Source of the DNA: Nectonema munidae
Lineage: Eukaryota > Nematomorpha > Nectonematoida > Nectonematidae
DNA length: 64,000 nt
Reading direction: 5' to 3'
NCBI GenBank assembly: GCA_030549495.1
Contig: JAUIRK010000397.1
Coordinates: 186,001 to 250,000, forward strand
Positions 24,501 through 36,495 of this stretch are shown one piece after another. The notes beneath the pieces are model-generated. The model was not told where the DNA came from and did not search any database. It saw nothing but the letters and a program-made list of their open reading frames with translations. Both the position numbers and the translations under genes were made by a program. Every line of letters starts with the position of its first letter. Position 1 is the first letter of the stretch.

Positions 24501-25470
24501 CTTTTCAGGAACTCATATCTTCTAACTTTTTAGGAGAGTGGCTAGACATTCAAAGGATATTTTAAAAATTAATATTTAAAAAAAGATATTTGATATAAAG
24601 ATATAAATACAATAGATGAAAAAGCAAATTTTTGTTGGATAGTAAAAGATATTTTCTCTTACCCCGCCTCTCTCCCCTCAAAGCAGATTGGGAGTGTGTG
24701 GTCACGCCACCATATAGCGGCGAATGTCGACTTGTTATACAATTTTATTGAAATATCAGCGTTTTTTTGTTTAAACTTTTATCAATTTTCTACTTTATAA
24801 AAAGTAAAAAGTTATGGCTATAATGAAAATTTACTGATCAAATTTATTTAAATGATTTAATAAATTATATCATTAGAACAAAGATACGGATTAGACTCTG
24901 AGGCAAAAGAATTGTTCGATCTTTTAATTGTTAATCCAATTCTTTGGCTGTGCCAAGACGAAGATTCTAATTCAAAGGATAAAAAATGTTCCTCGCTTGT
25001 ACACGCAAATCTGATGACGACGACATAAAAACATGCACTCTTTACAGCGAAAAAGAATTAAAAGGTCTTTCAAATGAAGAAGTGAAACTATTCAAAACGT
25101 ACTTTGTCCATGTGTTACTTAGTAGTTTACTTCTTTAATGACGGGTATGCCTTTCAGATTTGTTTTTCCTTTCTCCAACCACCACTTTTCCTAAGCATTG
25201 CTTTTTATCATATTTTTTTATGAAAAAAAAATGTTTCAAAAGGATTTCATGATAAAAGAATACACAATTGTTTAAAATCCATAATCATTAGAACTGTAAT
25301 AGTTTTTATTTTTATTTTTTGTTTTAAAATTTTATAAAAAAAATAGGTAGAGTTGTTAATTTTGATATAAATAGCTTTTTTAACCCTAACCCTTAACCTT
25401 TTTTTACTTACTCCAGTTTTTCATTCTTGGAAAAATTCAAAAAGTATCATAACAGATACATGACAAACAA
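21562..25470. other. Long non-coding AT-rich tract
   Basis: No supported gene in nearly 4 kb. A GCCCTTAGTAAAATTCC-TACCTACGCTG stretch near 24315-24345 looks like one end of a hAT-type MITE without a partner. A short protein-like run near 25020-25130 (LYSEKELKGLSNEEVKLF) is open for only about 50 codons and was not recognised. A small TTAACCCTAACCC stretch near 25378-25392 is too short to be telomeric repeat. Confidence 0.4.
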
Positions 25471-25479
25471 GCAGGCCTA

Positions 25480-25700
25480 GAAAAGCAGAAAAACTTATTT
25501 CATCACTCAGCGAAGATTTTGTTGATATATGAAATTGTAACACGGCATTTCACCAACAACTACATGTAAACAGACAAGAAAACCGCAAAGCCTTGATAAA
25601 TTCACTGTTCTGGAAACAACTGGTTAACGATCTGATTAGTCTTGTGCAACAGATCACGATATTCTACCATATATTTAAACATATATTAGTGAATTAGATG
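25480..25700 (+). pseudogene. Fragment of an older hAT transposase, left part
   Basis: Broken frames here give runs such as EKLISSLSEDFVDI and ALINSLFWKQLVNDLISLVQ. I did not recognise them directly. Their only support is position: they abut the younger hAT at 25709-28411, and a hAT dimerisation domain resumes on its far side at 28499. They may be the upstream half of that interrupted gene. Confidence 0.3.
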
Positions 25701-25708
25701 GCCTAGAT

Positions 25709-28411
25709 CAGTGGTGGCGAACCTATGGCACGCGTAGATTTTAAATGGCACGCTTGAAAAATATAAAAATTTAAATAATATGAAAATTTTGAAATTATTT
25801 TTCTTTTTTCCTCCAAAAATTTAATAGTATACTTAAAAAGTGCTTCAAAATTTTGTTCAGCTTGCATTCATTCAATAAATATGTTATAGCTAAATTGATT
25901 TTTTTAGTAATGTGGAAAGTGTTTTAAAAGTTACTATTTTTTGTCTCAGTTTAATATCTTACTTCTATTTTATTTTTTAAAAGAACGTTTTTTCTTTCTA
26001 ATAATAATCTGACTCCCTGTAAATTTGAACTAATAAAATCAGATACACAAAAAAATCTTTTAAGCATTTTCTTATTTTTTAATAGTTTAAAACGTTAAAA
26101 ATTATAAGGAGACTTTCACATAAGTAAGATTTTTATATTGTTATCAAAAATTATCTGGAGAACTATTTAATATTATATTGTTGAATAAATTTAATCACTT
26201 TTTTGAATTATTTTTTTTATCCTTCATTGTCAGAAGGTATGAGTCAAAACAATAATGCAAACTAAGTCTCATATGGAGAGGCGATATTTTTGGTTCTGTG
26301 AGTCTGCACCCGTGTTTATCAAAGTTAGGGAAAATTAAGTTGTCCAAAAAAGGATTGAGATCAAATTTGATCAGAAATGATATTTAAAATCGCAATTTTG
26401 GATCATTCCCACCAAAAATCTGATATTTTGGCGAATCTCAGCGAAGATGATGCTTCATCGTGACGGAAACACCCTAAAATTTCTTTATCAGTTGGCTATG
26501 ATGTTAATTCGTTAGTTAGCTGAATACATAGAAAGAAGTTAACACCGACCCAGTCAAACCAGAAATAATGCAATACTGTATCAAAATAGTATGAGATGAA
26601 GTATGCTAACATATATTTGGGAACGACGATAAAGGAACATCAAATGGCGCGATTTCAAGGACCAGAAATATCTGCTGATATGAAATAGCACTAATTTGGA
26701 GTTCAAGAAAGCAATCAAAAATGAATAATAATTTTAGTTAATAATAAAAAAAAAGTAAATAAATAGTAAATAAAGATAAAAAAAAGTTCGGAAAAAATAC
26801 CTGTACAAAAGAAGACTATAGAGGAATAGAGACCAAAGACAAAAGTGAAGACGAATTGGCAGGCTGTAAAAAATTATTATTACATGAATTAAAAATTATG
26901 GATCAAACTTAGAATTAATTTAGAAGTGTCAAAATGAAATTGCTTTCAGGGTCCAGTTTTAAGACGTGGTGACACGGAAGTCCAATTTTTGGGTAATATC
27001 TTACTCCAATTGCGATTTAAAATATGCGCATTGCATCTTCATGCAAACGCATAAAACAAAAACAATGTATACCTATTTCAGTATCGTGGAAGAAAGTGAG
27101 TTGTGGAATAAAACCGCATTTTATACAAATAAAATAAATACTTTAAATGCCCTTCATTTCCAGTAGTTATGTATTAAAGAAATACGCGAGATAGCACATT
27201 TTAAAATGGTTAACTCAGCAAAATACAGTGGTGTGATAGTATTTGATAAGCAAATGTCTATAAATCATTTAGGCCAGAGGTACGTTAAAATTTTTGCGAT
27301 AATTAAATTTGACTTCTTTACATTTTCAATAATTTATTTCATTTAATAAATATTCATGGCCGCAGGGGTGCATATGATTTCAAGGATGTGCGCCCTGAAT
27401 CAATCACATTTTTTTCATATAAACATCGCAGGGTGTCTAGTAGAATATTTCCCTTCAGACTACATTAACTCATATAAAACTCGCCAACCGTTATTTGTTT
27501 TCAGTTGTTTTCTCTATCAATCAAATATCCTTTCACCAATTCCTGTAGTGTGCCTGATAGATTACTTCTTTTTCAAATAAAAAGCCTATTCACCCCCAAC
27601 AATTTTTGTTTTTTTAAACTAGTGTATATGCGATATGCAAATTTAATTAAAATATTTTCGCTGGAAGTATAGTTTTTAAATTTCACAAATTTTGTTTAAA
27701 AATAAAGTAGTCTTATAAATTTAGGTATGCGCTGAATACACTCTATTTTAAAGGATTGCTTGAATATTTGTTTTCCAGTGGTATTTCCAGACCAGTAATT
27801 TTGAAAATTGCAACAACAAAATTCACCCCCCCCCCCCCCCCTCCTAAATAATTTTTAGGATGTTCGCCCCTGAGCAAACACTTTTTCTCATTATATTAAA
27901 ATAAACTTATCAATACACAGCAAATCGGACAAGCTCAAATTGATTCAAGAACTGTGTAAAACACTCGGAAATATTGAATGTTCATCTTCTGCAAATGAAA
28001 CGTCAGAATTAAGTTACGAAAAGTATGTTCTTAAAACTTGGAATTCTTTTCCAGTTGATTTCAAATCTATGAAAATACTTGGTCTTGCAATAATAACCTT
28101 GTTTGGATCTTCATACTTTTGTGAACAATTATGCAAATCAAAACTACATTAAGTCTGACAGAAGAAATCGGCTCACAGATCAAATGAGTTCTGCTTGCAT
28201 AGCATTAAAGCACACTGAATACGTTCCAATGATTCACAAGTTGTCTACTAAAATGCAACAAGTCTTCACATTAAAGTTTGTTAATGTCTTATTTTTAAAC
28301 AATATACCTGTTTTTTCGTTTTTTTTGTTTTTTGCAAATAAAAAAACTTTTTTAAATCTGGCACGCAGAAATTTTTTTGGCACGCAGCATAAAAAAGGTT
28401 CGCCATCACTG
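25709..28411 (+). mobile_element. hAT transposon with perfect 8-bp TSD
   Basis: The termini are exact 15-bp inverted repeats apart from one position: CAGTGGTGGCGAACC and GGTTCGCCATCACTG. The duplication GCCTAGAT is present at 25701-25708 and 28412-28419. Subterminal GGCACGC motifs lie inside both ends. The element holds only the C-terminus of a hAT transposase (27940-28290) plus lone MITE ends near 27356-27402 and 27820-27871, so it is a decayed element. It inserted into an older hAT. Confidence 0.92.
27940..28290 (+). pseudogene. hAT transposase C-terminal remnant
   Basis: A first frame ends with SMKILGLAIITLFGSSYFCE and, after a one-base slip near 28130, continues NYIKSDRRNRLTDQMSSACI and ALKHTEYVPMIHKLSTKMQQ. 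The ILTLFGSxYxCEQxFSxMNxIKSxxRxRLTDxxLxxxLRLKxTxYxPxI pattern is the C-terminal dimerisation region of the GTF2IRD2/EPM2AIP1-like hAT group. The catalytic part is missing upstream. It is on the + strand, close to the right terminus, as expected for a transposase gene in this element. Confidence 0.8.
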
Positions 28412-28498
28412 GCCTAGATTATACAATTCCTGTCTTTCATATCTCCTTATAAGTCTTCATTGGATTTTTGTATAAATTATTATTGATTTATGTCACTC

Positions 28499-28745
28499 TG
28501 TCTGATACCAGTGCTTCTTGTGAACGAAAGTTTTCTATAATGAAACTAGTTAAAGCAATTCTTATAAATTCTCTAGCGCTAGATTGAATAAAAGTGCACT
28601 ACTGTTCATTGAAAGAGCTCTTGCTGAAGGAATTCATTTAGATAATTTTGTTAATGAATTTGATATCCGCCATGATAATCGTAGATATCCTACTAGTAGA
28701 TCTGCTACAGTATATGAAAATTATCTCATGACCAGTGCATATTGA
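28499..28745 (+). pseudogene. Older hAT transposase, dimerisation domain
   Basis: Translation gives LSDTSASCERKFSIMKLVKA, a stop, then ARLNKSALLFIERALAEGIH followed by LDNFVNEFDIRHDNRRYPTS. The S-x-T-S-A-S-C-E-R-x-F-S...L-K-L...R-L-N...L-x-x-I-E pattern is the hAT C-terminal domain, of a different subfamily from the element inserted beside it. A stop inside the domain shows it is dead. Together with 25480-25700 it probably formed one gene before the insertion at 25709-28411. Confidence 0.72.
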
Positions 28746-29049
28746 TATTTCAATTTTATCTAATTTGCATTATATTTATTGTTTGGGCATATTTTTTTCA
28801 TGTTTTTACATAATAAAAATTCAAGATACAGTATTCAATAAATAATAACAGAAACACGACTCTTTCTTTTTACAAAAAAAATATTTCATTGTATCAGTAT
28901 TATCATGTTGAAGCAAAATGTATTCATTTTACCTCTAAATTCCATACAGTATTAACCCTATTAGTGCTGGGCAAAATTTGTCCGCTCAAGTGCTGGGGGG
29001 CGTAAAGTGCCCCCCTATTTTTCTCAGATATTAATAAGTTTTTAGAAAT

Positions 29050-30200
29050 ATTTTTAATGTTACATATATATTTCAACTATGCTGAATTCAGTGGTGATAT
29101 CCATTTTTTATCAAAATCAATCAAACCTGTCAAAAAATTGATTTATATTTGACAGCTCATCTCAAAAAGGAACTTTTTATTTAAATAATTATATAAAGTT
29201 TTTTACGCATGTATACCCATTTTAAAATATGCTGAATTCAGTAGTGATATTCATTTTTTATGAAAATCAATCAAACCTGTCAAAAAATTGATCTAAATGT
29301 GACAGCTCATCTCAAAAAGGAACTTTTTATCTAAATAAGTATATAAAGTTTTTTACACATGTATACCCATTTTCAAATATGCTGAATCCAGTGGTGATAT
29401 TCATTTTTTATGAAAATCAATCAAACCTGTCAAAAAATTGATCTAAATGTGACAGATCATCTCAAAAAGGAACTTTTTATCTAAATAAGTATATAAAGTT
29501 TTTTACACATGTATACCCATTTTCAAATATGCTGAATTCAATGGTGATATTCATTTTTTATGAAAATCAATCAAACCTGTCAAAAAAGTGATTTACATAT
29601 GACAGCTCATCCCAAAAAAGAAACTTTTTATCTAAATAATTATATAATGTTTTTTACACATATACACCCATTTTCAAGCATGCTGAATTCAGCGGTGATA
29701 TCCATTTTTTTTTATAAAAATCAATTAAAGTTATCAAAGCATTGATTTATATATGACAGCTCATCTTAAAAAGAAACTTTTTATCTAGGTAATAATATAA
29801 AGTTTTTTACACATATATACCCATTTTTAAGCATGCGTAATTCAGTGGTGATATTCATTTTTTTATAAAAATCAATCAAAACTGTCCCAAAAACAAAGGA
29901 TCAGGCACGGTTTTTTGAATTAGAGAATTGCGTTTAATAGAAAGTATAGGGAGGTGATGAAGTTTACCGTATATGGCATTTTACACACATACACCCATTT
30001 TCAAGTAGGCTGTGTTTACTGGTTATATTCCTTTTTTTTATAAATATTAGTCAAACCTGACAAAATAATTTAAATATGACAGCCCATGTCAAAATTAAAA
30101 TTTTTATTCTCATAAAAAGTTTTTTATACATTTCAAGTATGTGGAATTTAATGGTGATGTCATTTTTTATGAAATCAATAAAACCTGTCAAAAAAATCGA
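29050..30200. repeat. Tandem array A, ~150-bp unit
   Basis: Units are marked by GCTGAATTCAGTGGTGATAT at 29081, 29231, 29381, 29531 and 29682, then more diverged near 29832, 30005 and 30137. Each unit also holds AAAATCAATCAAACCTGTC, a TGACAGCTCATCTCAAAAAG block and a TATAAAGTTTTTTACACATG block. Spacing is 150-151 bp over the first five units. The central units are the most alike and the right ones are degraded, as in a decaying satellite. Confidence 0.92.
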
Positions 30201-31189
30201 TAATTCACTCAAAATATTTCATTCTACAGTAACTTATGTAACTCGATAGGACCTCCATCTTTTTGGCTACAAATTCGTTATCGACTTGTAGTCTCTACGT
30301 CATATTATAATTTACAGTATGTAATTTTGCTATTCATTCCATGATGATCCTTTCTTGGTAGCTCTTTTTTCATTCGAAATTTATATTCTTCAATGTGTGT
30401 TCGAAAATTTTTTTATAATGATAAAATTACTTTTTTCCTCTCTCAAAGCATTCTGATTAAAGAATCTTCTTGATGATCTTAGACTTTTTTTTATCAGTAT
30501 TGTGTATTTTATCAGGCCTGAATATTTGTTAACCAATCCCATTTCAAAGTTTTTTTCTGATGAATCATTCGTGATGTTCATTGTTCAATTACAAAAAGTT
30601 GTCCACGTTCTTCATCTAAAAAATTATTTCTTTTACGCAAAAGGAAAAACATGGACAAATTCAATTTAAATTAAAAATATCTTGATAGTGACTAAATTCT
30701 GACATATTGGCATCTGTGCCATTTTTGATAAATCTGACCTATTCTAAATTTTCAGATTTCCTACCCATCTTAGCTAAATGTTAATTGTAATCCTATATGA
30801 TAAGCTATAGATTTAAATATTTTTCATTTGTAAAAGAGGAACTTCTTTTTCACAGTCAAAATCTTTTTGAAGCATCTATTATATAATTAAACCACTTTCT
30901 AGTTCATTAGAACATGGTAGATCTTCCATTTAGTCGATACATATTTTTTTTAATTGTTTGTTTTGACCCACATGTTCTCTTTTAGATTAGTTTTCAACTT
31001 GGTTCCTTCTCTCATACAGATTTTCAAAAGATTTTATAATACGTTTTGTTTGTTTTTTTTAATAAATATTTCATAGTCAAGATGATTGTAGAAAGTATTA
31101 TAAGCCAAAATATACAAAAAAAAAAGTATATTTTTACTATATATCTAATATGCATCCATTTTTTGAAAATTTTTTACAGAACTGATTTT
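30201..31189. other. Unique spacer between arrays A and B
   Basis: About 1 kb of AT-rich sequence inside the TTAA element. No coding frame with a recognisable domain and no clear repeat units. Confidence 0.5.
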
Positions 31190-32240
31190 CAGGCATACAT
31201 TACTAATTCAATTGCCACTTCGAGATATTTTTTAACCGTATTATCCAAAATCCAGTACAGAAATAAAATAAGCATAGTCGATTTGTTATAAAACAGATAC
31301 TTTATTTTTTTGAAAATATTTTTGAAGACAATATCTAGAAGTAAACCGCAAATTTGAATGAAGCTTTCAGATATTTTAAAACCATAAATGCCAAAACTGA
31401 GTCCAAAAATGAAACCAGCATCTTCCATTTGGATAAAAACAGATATTTTATTTAAATTTCAAAAATATTTCTGTAGACATTAGAAGTAAATCGAACATTT
31501 GATTGATACTTTCAGACATTTAAAACCTATAAATGCAAAAAATGATTTCAGAAATAAAAATGATCATGGTCGAATTGGTATAAAAACATATATTTCATGT
31601 AAAATTAGAGAGAATATTTTGGGATAGACATAAATCGCAAATTTGATTGACACTAGCAGTAAAACCTCTAAATGCGAAAACTGTGTTCAGAAATGAAATC
31701 ATCATGATCTATTTGCTATAAAAACATATATTTCACGTAAAATTTGAATCAATATTTTTGAAAACAAATTTTTAAACTAAACGCAAATTTGATTGATACT
31801 TATAGGTATTTTCAAATTCAAACTGCAAAAATTGAGTCCATAAATGAAACTAGCATGGTTGATTTGGTATAAAAACATATATTTAATTGTAAAATTGAAT
31901 GAATGATTTTGGAGACAATTTTTAGAAGTAAACCGCAAATTTCATTAACACTAATATGTATTTCCAGATCCTAAACGTAAAAAATTAGTCCAGAAATGAA
32001 ACCAGCATGGCCGATTTAGTATAACACATATATTTTATGTAAAATGTGAAGGAATGTTTTTGGAAACAATTTTCAGAAGTAAACCGCAAATTTGATTAAT
32101 ACTTATAGGTATTTTCAAATCCTAAATGTAAAAAATGAGTCCAGAAATGAAAACAGCATGACCGTTTTAGTATAAAAACATATATTTAATGTAAAATTTG
32201 AAAGTATATTTTATTAGATATATTTTTGATCAATTAAAAT
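31190..32240. repeat. Tandem array B, ~139-154-bp unit
   Basis: Units are marked by AAATGAAACCAGCATGG-like text near 31262, 31408, 31553, 31692, 31842, 31996 and 32146. Each unit also has GTATAAAAACATATATTT and AAACCGCAAATTTGATTGAT blocks. About seven units, spaced 139-154 bp, more diverged from each other than those of array A. No obvious sequence relation to array A on either strand beyond short AT-rich words. Confidence 0.88.
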
Positions 32241-32609
32241 TTTGATTGACATTTTCTAAAAAGTAGCCATGATTATTCAAAAAATTGAATATATAAAGTG
32301 TTATGCGCTCCAAACTGTATATAATTATAAATTTTCAGGGTATTATATAATATAGATCCTAAGTTATAAGGTTAAATACAGATAATGTCAAAATTTTGCT
32401 GAAAAATTTTAATTTTTTATTTTGATTGACAGTTTTGGACATGAAGGGGTCATTCAACTACCATTAAAATGGTTTCAAAAGATGCAGCTGGCGATTTTAG
32501 GAAATGTCACAAAATTTGAAGGGATATGATTCAGCCAATTTTCTTCAATTAATTTTTTAGTGAAGGGGGAGGCGTTTTACGCCCCCTCCGCCAGCACTAA
32601 TAGGGTTAA

Positions 32610-34023
32610 GACTGGTTATTTTCATCCTATAACTGTCTCGTTCAATATTTCACTATTTTCATCTTTATAGTAAATAAATATAATCCTCAAATGGAGGACT
32701 ACAGGACACTTTGTAGCTAATAGTGAACTTCCTAACCACTTAGAATGGACTTAAAACTCAATTTGCTACCAAACTTTTCCGTTGAGGCCCTAAATTGGCC
32801 CACTACTTTTAAAAACATAGAATCGCTACTGTTCACAAAGGCCTTATTATGCGATTATAGAAATCAATCGTAGCACGCCTCGTTTTTGATCTGTTATTAG
32901 AGCACACAAAATTATAAAAGAATATAAGGAAATTTTGATTAAAATATTTTAAAAGTTTAACTGCCTTGTCCATATGTTTACCTAATATAATTTGAAACCA
33001 CAGTTATAGAAATAATAAAAAAAAACCTAAATATTAGGACAAATTTAAATAATAGGACAAATTTTACTTAATTATTAAATTTTATTCAAATTATTCACCA
33101 TCAAATGTTTGCGACTAAACGACTATAAAAAAACATAATAACAAAATTATAATTTTTCAAAATTAAATAACTAAATTAAAAAAAACAATATAAAGTAGAC
33201 CTTTTCATGTTTGGTTTCAGACTGATTGAAATCTGCCCAAGTAGTTCAATTTGATTCTCTCTTAATTGCTGTAATGCAGTCCGATCTGATACTTAGATAT
33301 TATATACCATTCAATTATAGAGGGTCTTGTCCTGTCATATTCTGAATATATAAGGAAATTTGAACATGTATAGTGTAAAAGTGGATTAAAATAGGCATAG
33401 AGAGTAAAAGATAAGTACAAATATTATACTATACTAGCTTTATGAAAGATACATCTAAAATACAAAATTTGTAAATTTAGATCATTTACAAATATATAGT
33501 TAGAAAATGATATAAAATATAATATTTTTTTATTATTTTCATATGTAGCAAATGCTCAAAAATTTTTGTCGCTTAAAATTTGTAAAAAATTATCCCCATT
33601 TCAAAAATTTGAAATTTTAAAGTGTCAGTATGATAGGATTAAATGAAATATAATTGCAGCAGACCTTGATTGAGAAGATTTACAGTTTTGCCGTGACAAA
33701 AGGTAGTTGAAGGTAAAGAAGTTATCAAAAAGAAAAGATGAAATGAGTGAGATTTGATTTTTAATTATGAATATAGCTGTTGACGAGTTGATTCAATTGT
33801 GAAGTTATGTTTTGTGCAGAGATTTTAAAATTTGGGTGAAGTGAGTCAGCCTGAAATTCTGGTAGGTGTTAAATTAGGTAGTTTGTCATTCGGATATGAA
33901 CTTAACAATGATTAATTGTATCAAGGAGCAATTAAAGAGTAAGTGGTTAGCTGTAAAAGTAAACCTTATAAGTAACTTTTATATTGAAATGACTTTTGAT
34001 GTATATTTTAGATAAATAATTTA
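32610..34023. other. Non-coding; right part may be LINE 5' region
   Basis: No supported gene. AT-rich sequence leading into the LINE open frame that begins at about 34024. No clear promoter or 5' end of the LINE could be fixed. Confidence 0.4.
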
Positions 34024-34026
34024 GAT

Positions 34027-36495
34027 TTGTTTGACTTGAATATTTTTGAAACTGTTTATAACGAAAAGGTGACTAATCTAACTAAGAATATCTTTCCAGA
34101 AGAACTCAACAATTTGCACATATTTTCTCAAAATTCCAATCTAAAAATATTCAATTTGAATATTCAGAGTTTGAATGCGAAGTTTACTCTCCTTGAACTT
34201 TTTTTGTCTTCTCTTAGATTTAATTTCGATATTTTGATAATTACAGAGATTTGGCAGCTTGACTCATTCATTAACTTCAATTTGTCCGGTTACGATTTCA
34301 GATACTATATAAGAGCCAAAAAGGGAGGAGGGATTGGCTTCTTTATCAAATCTGAATATACGATAAGTTATTTCGAGGCAAATACCGTTGGAAACTTTAT
34401 TTGTGACTATTGTTATATTAAAGTATCACTTCCTAATTCTATCATTGATATTTTGGGTGTTTACCGTCCTCCAGACTCTGATATCTTAAGCTTTTTGGAC
34501 TTTCTTCACAATTTTGTAGTAAAAAGATTAGCTGATCGAAAAGCCCTTATTTGTGGGGATTTAAATATGGATTTGTTTTCTGCTAGCTCGAATAATTTAG
34601 TATATGATTTTTTAATGATTTTACTTTAAGGTAATTTCATTACAACCATAACAAAACCAAAGCGTAAATCCTCAAAATGTATTGATAATATTTTTATCAA
34701 TTTTTCTATAAACTTTTCATCGTTTAATATACTTTGTGAATTATCTGATCATTTTCCGAACATTGTTTTAATGAATGATTACCTTTCTATTGATAATGTG
34801 CCTAAACGTTTTATCAAGCGTAATTTCAGCAAAACGTGTTTCATCAACTTTTAAAATTATTTAGGTGAGACTGATTTTAGTGGTATTAAAAGTGTAATAG
34901 AAGTAAATGGTTCTTTTGAGTTGTTCTCTAAACTTTTTTTAAAATCTTTCAATAGATCTTTTCCATTAGTTGAAGTTGTTTCTCGAAAGAATTTTAATCC
35001 CTGGTTTATGGTTAAGCTTGCTAAGTTAAGGAAAGCCAAGAAAAACTATGCAAAAAATATAAACTAGTTCCAAATAATGACAATTATGTCAATTATAAAG
35101 CATGTTTAAAATCTTACAAAAGAATGGTCATTTCCAGCAAAGCTTCTTATTATCATAACATGTTTTCTTACAACATGAAATCTAAGTGGAATACTTTGAA
35201 TAACCTCTTTAATATCAAGGCTAAAGAAAGATCTAGTCCTTTTTCTAGTAATGATTTTTCCACGGCTTTCCAAAAAGAATCCTTTTCTCCAACCGAAAAT
35301 AATATAAATTTCGTCTATAAAACAGTACCTAAAACAAGGAGACTTTTTTTTGCTCAACTATTTCTTATGATGATTTTATTATTGCAGTGTCTTCCCTCAA
35401 GAATAAAAAATCATCTGGTTATGATGTGATAAGTTTAAAAGTTATAATAGTCGCTCTCCCTTTCATTTCCAGCTCCCTCATTGATATTTTCAATAAGTCC
35501 CTTAATTCAGGTGTTTTCCCCGAAGCCATGAAACTTTCCAAAGTTTTACCTTCATTAAAGAATAAGAAAAAAATTGATAACATTGAAAATTATAGACCAA
35601 TCTCTATAATTACAAATTTTGCAAAAATTTTTGAAAAAATAGTTGTAGGCAAAATGCTGTCGTTTATGTACAAATTTTCAATCTTAACAGAGCATCAATT
35701 TGGGTTTCTTGAAGGACGTTCAACTGAAAAAGCCGTTACTGCATGATATAGATTCATGCCAATCTAATTCTGGTATTGGAGTTTTTCTTGACTTCTCCAA
35801 AGCCTTTGATAGTGTTAACCATTCCCTTCTATTATTGAAACTAAACCAAATTGGCTTTAGATCACGTTTTTACTACTGGTTAGAATCTTATTTAACAGAA
35901 AGAAAATTCTATGTTTATCTTGATGGCTTTAGTTCGGACATTTATAACAATTATGTAGGTGTTCCTCAAGGGTCCATCCTTGTACCATTTCTATTTTTGA
36001 TTTATATCAATGATTTCATCCGTGTAATTCCAAAATTTTGCCATCCAACTTTATACGCTGATGACGTAACGCTTTTGTTTGATGCTTCAGTTTCTGATTG
36101 TAGTTTAATAAGTGTTAATGATTCACTTGCAAATGTTTCTCTATGGTCTGAAAATAATCTTCTTTTTCTTAATCTGAATAAATGTAAATGTATGTTTTTT
36201 TCTAACAAACTACCTCTTTTCTACTCTAAGCTAGTCATCAATAACACATTTATTGAACGTACTGTGATTTTTAATTTTTTAGGGATAACAATAAATGAAA
36301 ATTTGAAATGGTCTGAACACATCAAAGCGGTTACTTGCAAGGTTGCTAGATTTTGTGGAATTTTGTATGAATTTCAGAATTATCTTCCTGTTCCTACTAG
36401 ACTGCTTTTATTCTATTCTTACATTTTCCCTCACTTGAAATACGCCAACATAGTCTGGGGTTTTTCGAATAAAACTCTTCTGAAAAAGCTCAAAG
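34027..36495 (+). pseudogene. LINE ORF2 (endonuclease + reverse transcriptase), broken
   Basis: An apurinic-type endonuclease comes first: FNLNIQSLNAKF near the start, ILIITEIW, GGGIGFFIKSEY and CGDLNMDL near 34555. A stop at 34627 and frame changes near 35060 and 35390 follow. The linker contains NPWFMVKLAKLRKAKKNY. Reverse transcriptase starts at KKSSGYDVISLKVI, then IENYRPISI and HQFGFLEGRSTEKA. After a further shift near 35740 come FLDFSKAFDSVNH, GVPQGS and the catalytic YADD near 36055. The domain order and motifs fit the CR1/Jockey-like LINE group. No RNase H or 3' tail was found; similarity stops near 36495. Confidence 0.88.

Larger units (their letters stand above)
28956..32605. mobile_element. 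TTAA-flanked element carrying two ~150-bp tandem arrays
   Basis: Perfect TTAA flanks at 28952-28955 and 32606-32609. The first 15 bases, CCCTATTAGTGCTGG, are repeated exactly inverted at the right tip. Just inside each tip is a GC-rich hairpin: GGGGGGC-GTAAAGT-GCCCCCC at 28995-29015 and GAGGCG-TTTTA-CGCCCC type at about 32565-32589. The 3.65-kb interior has no transposase, only two unrelated-looking tandem arrays (29050-30200 and 31190-32240) separated by about 1 kb of unique AT-rich DNA. TTAA target and CCC termini point to piggyBac mobilisation in trans. Confidence 0.85.

Noticed and set aside
25378..25392. Interstitial telomere repeat (TTAACCCTAACCC)
   Set aside because: Only about two units; too short to separate from chance.
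29050..32240. Possible CRISPR array from regular repeats
   Set aside because: Units are contiguous 139-154 bp repeats without unique spacers, in an animal genome; they are satellite-like tandem arrays.
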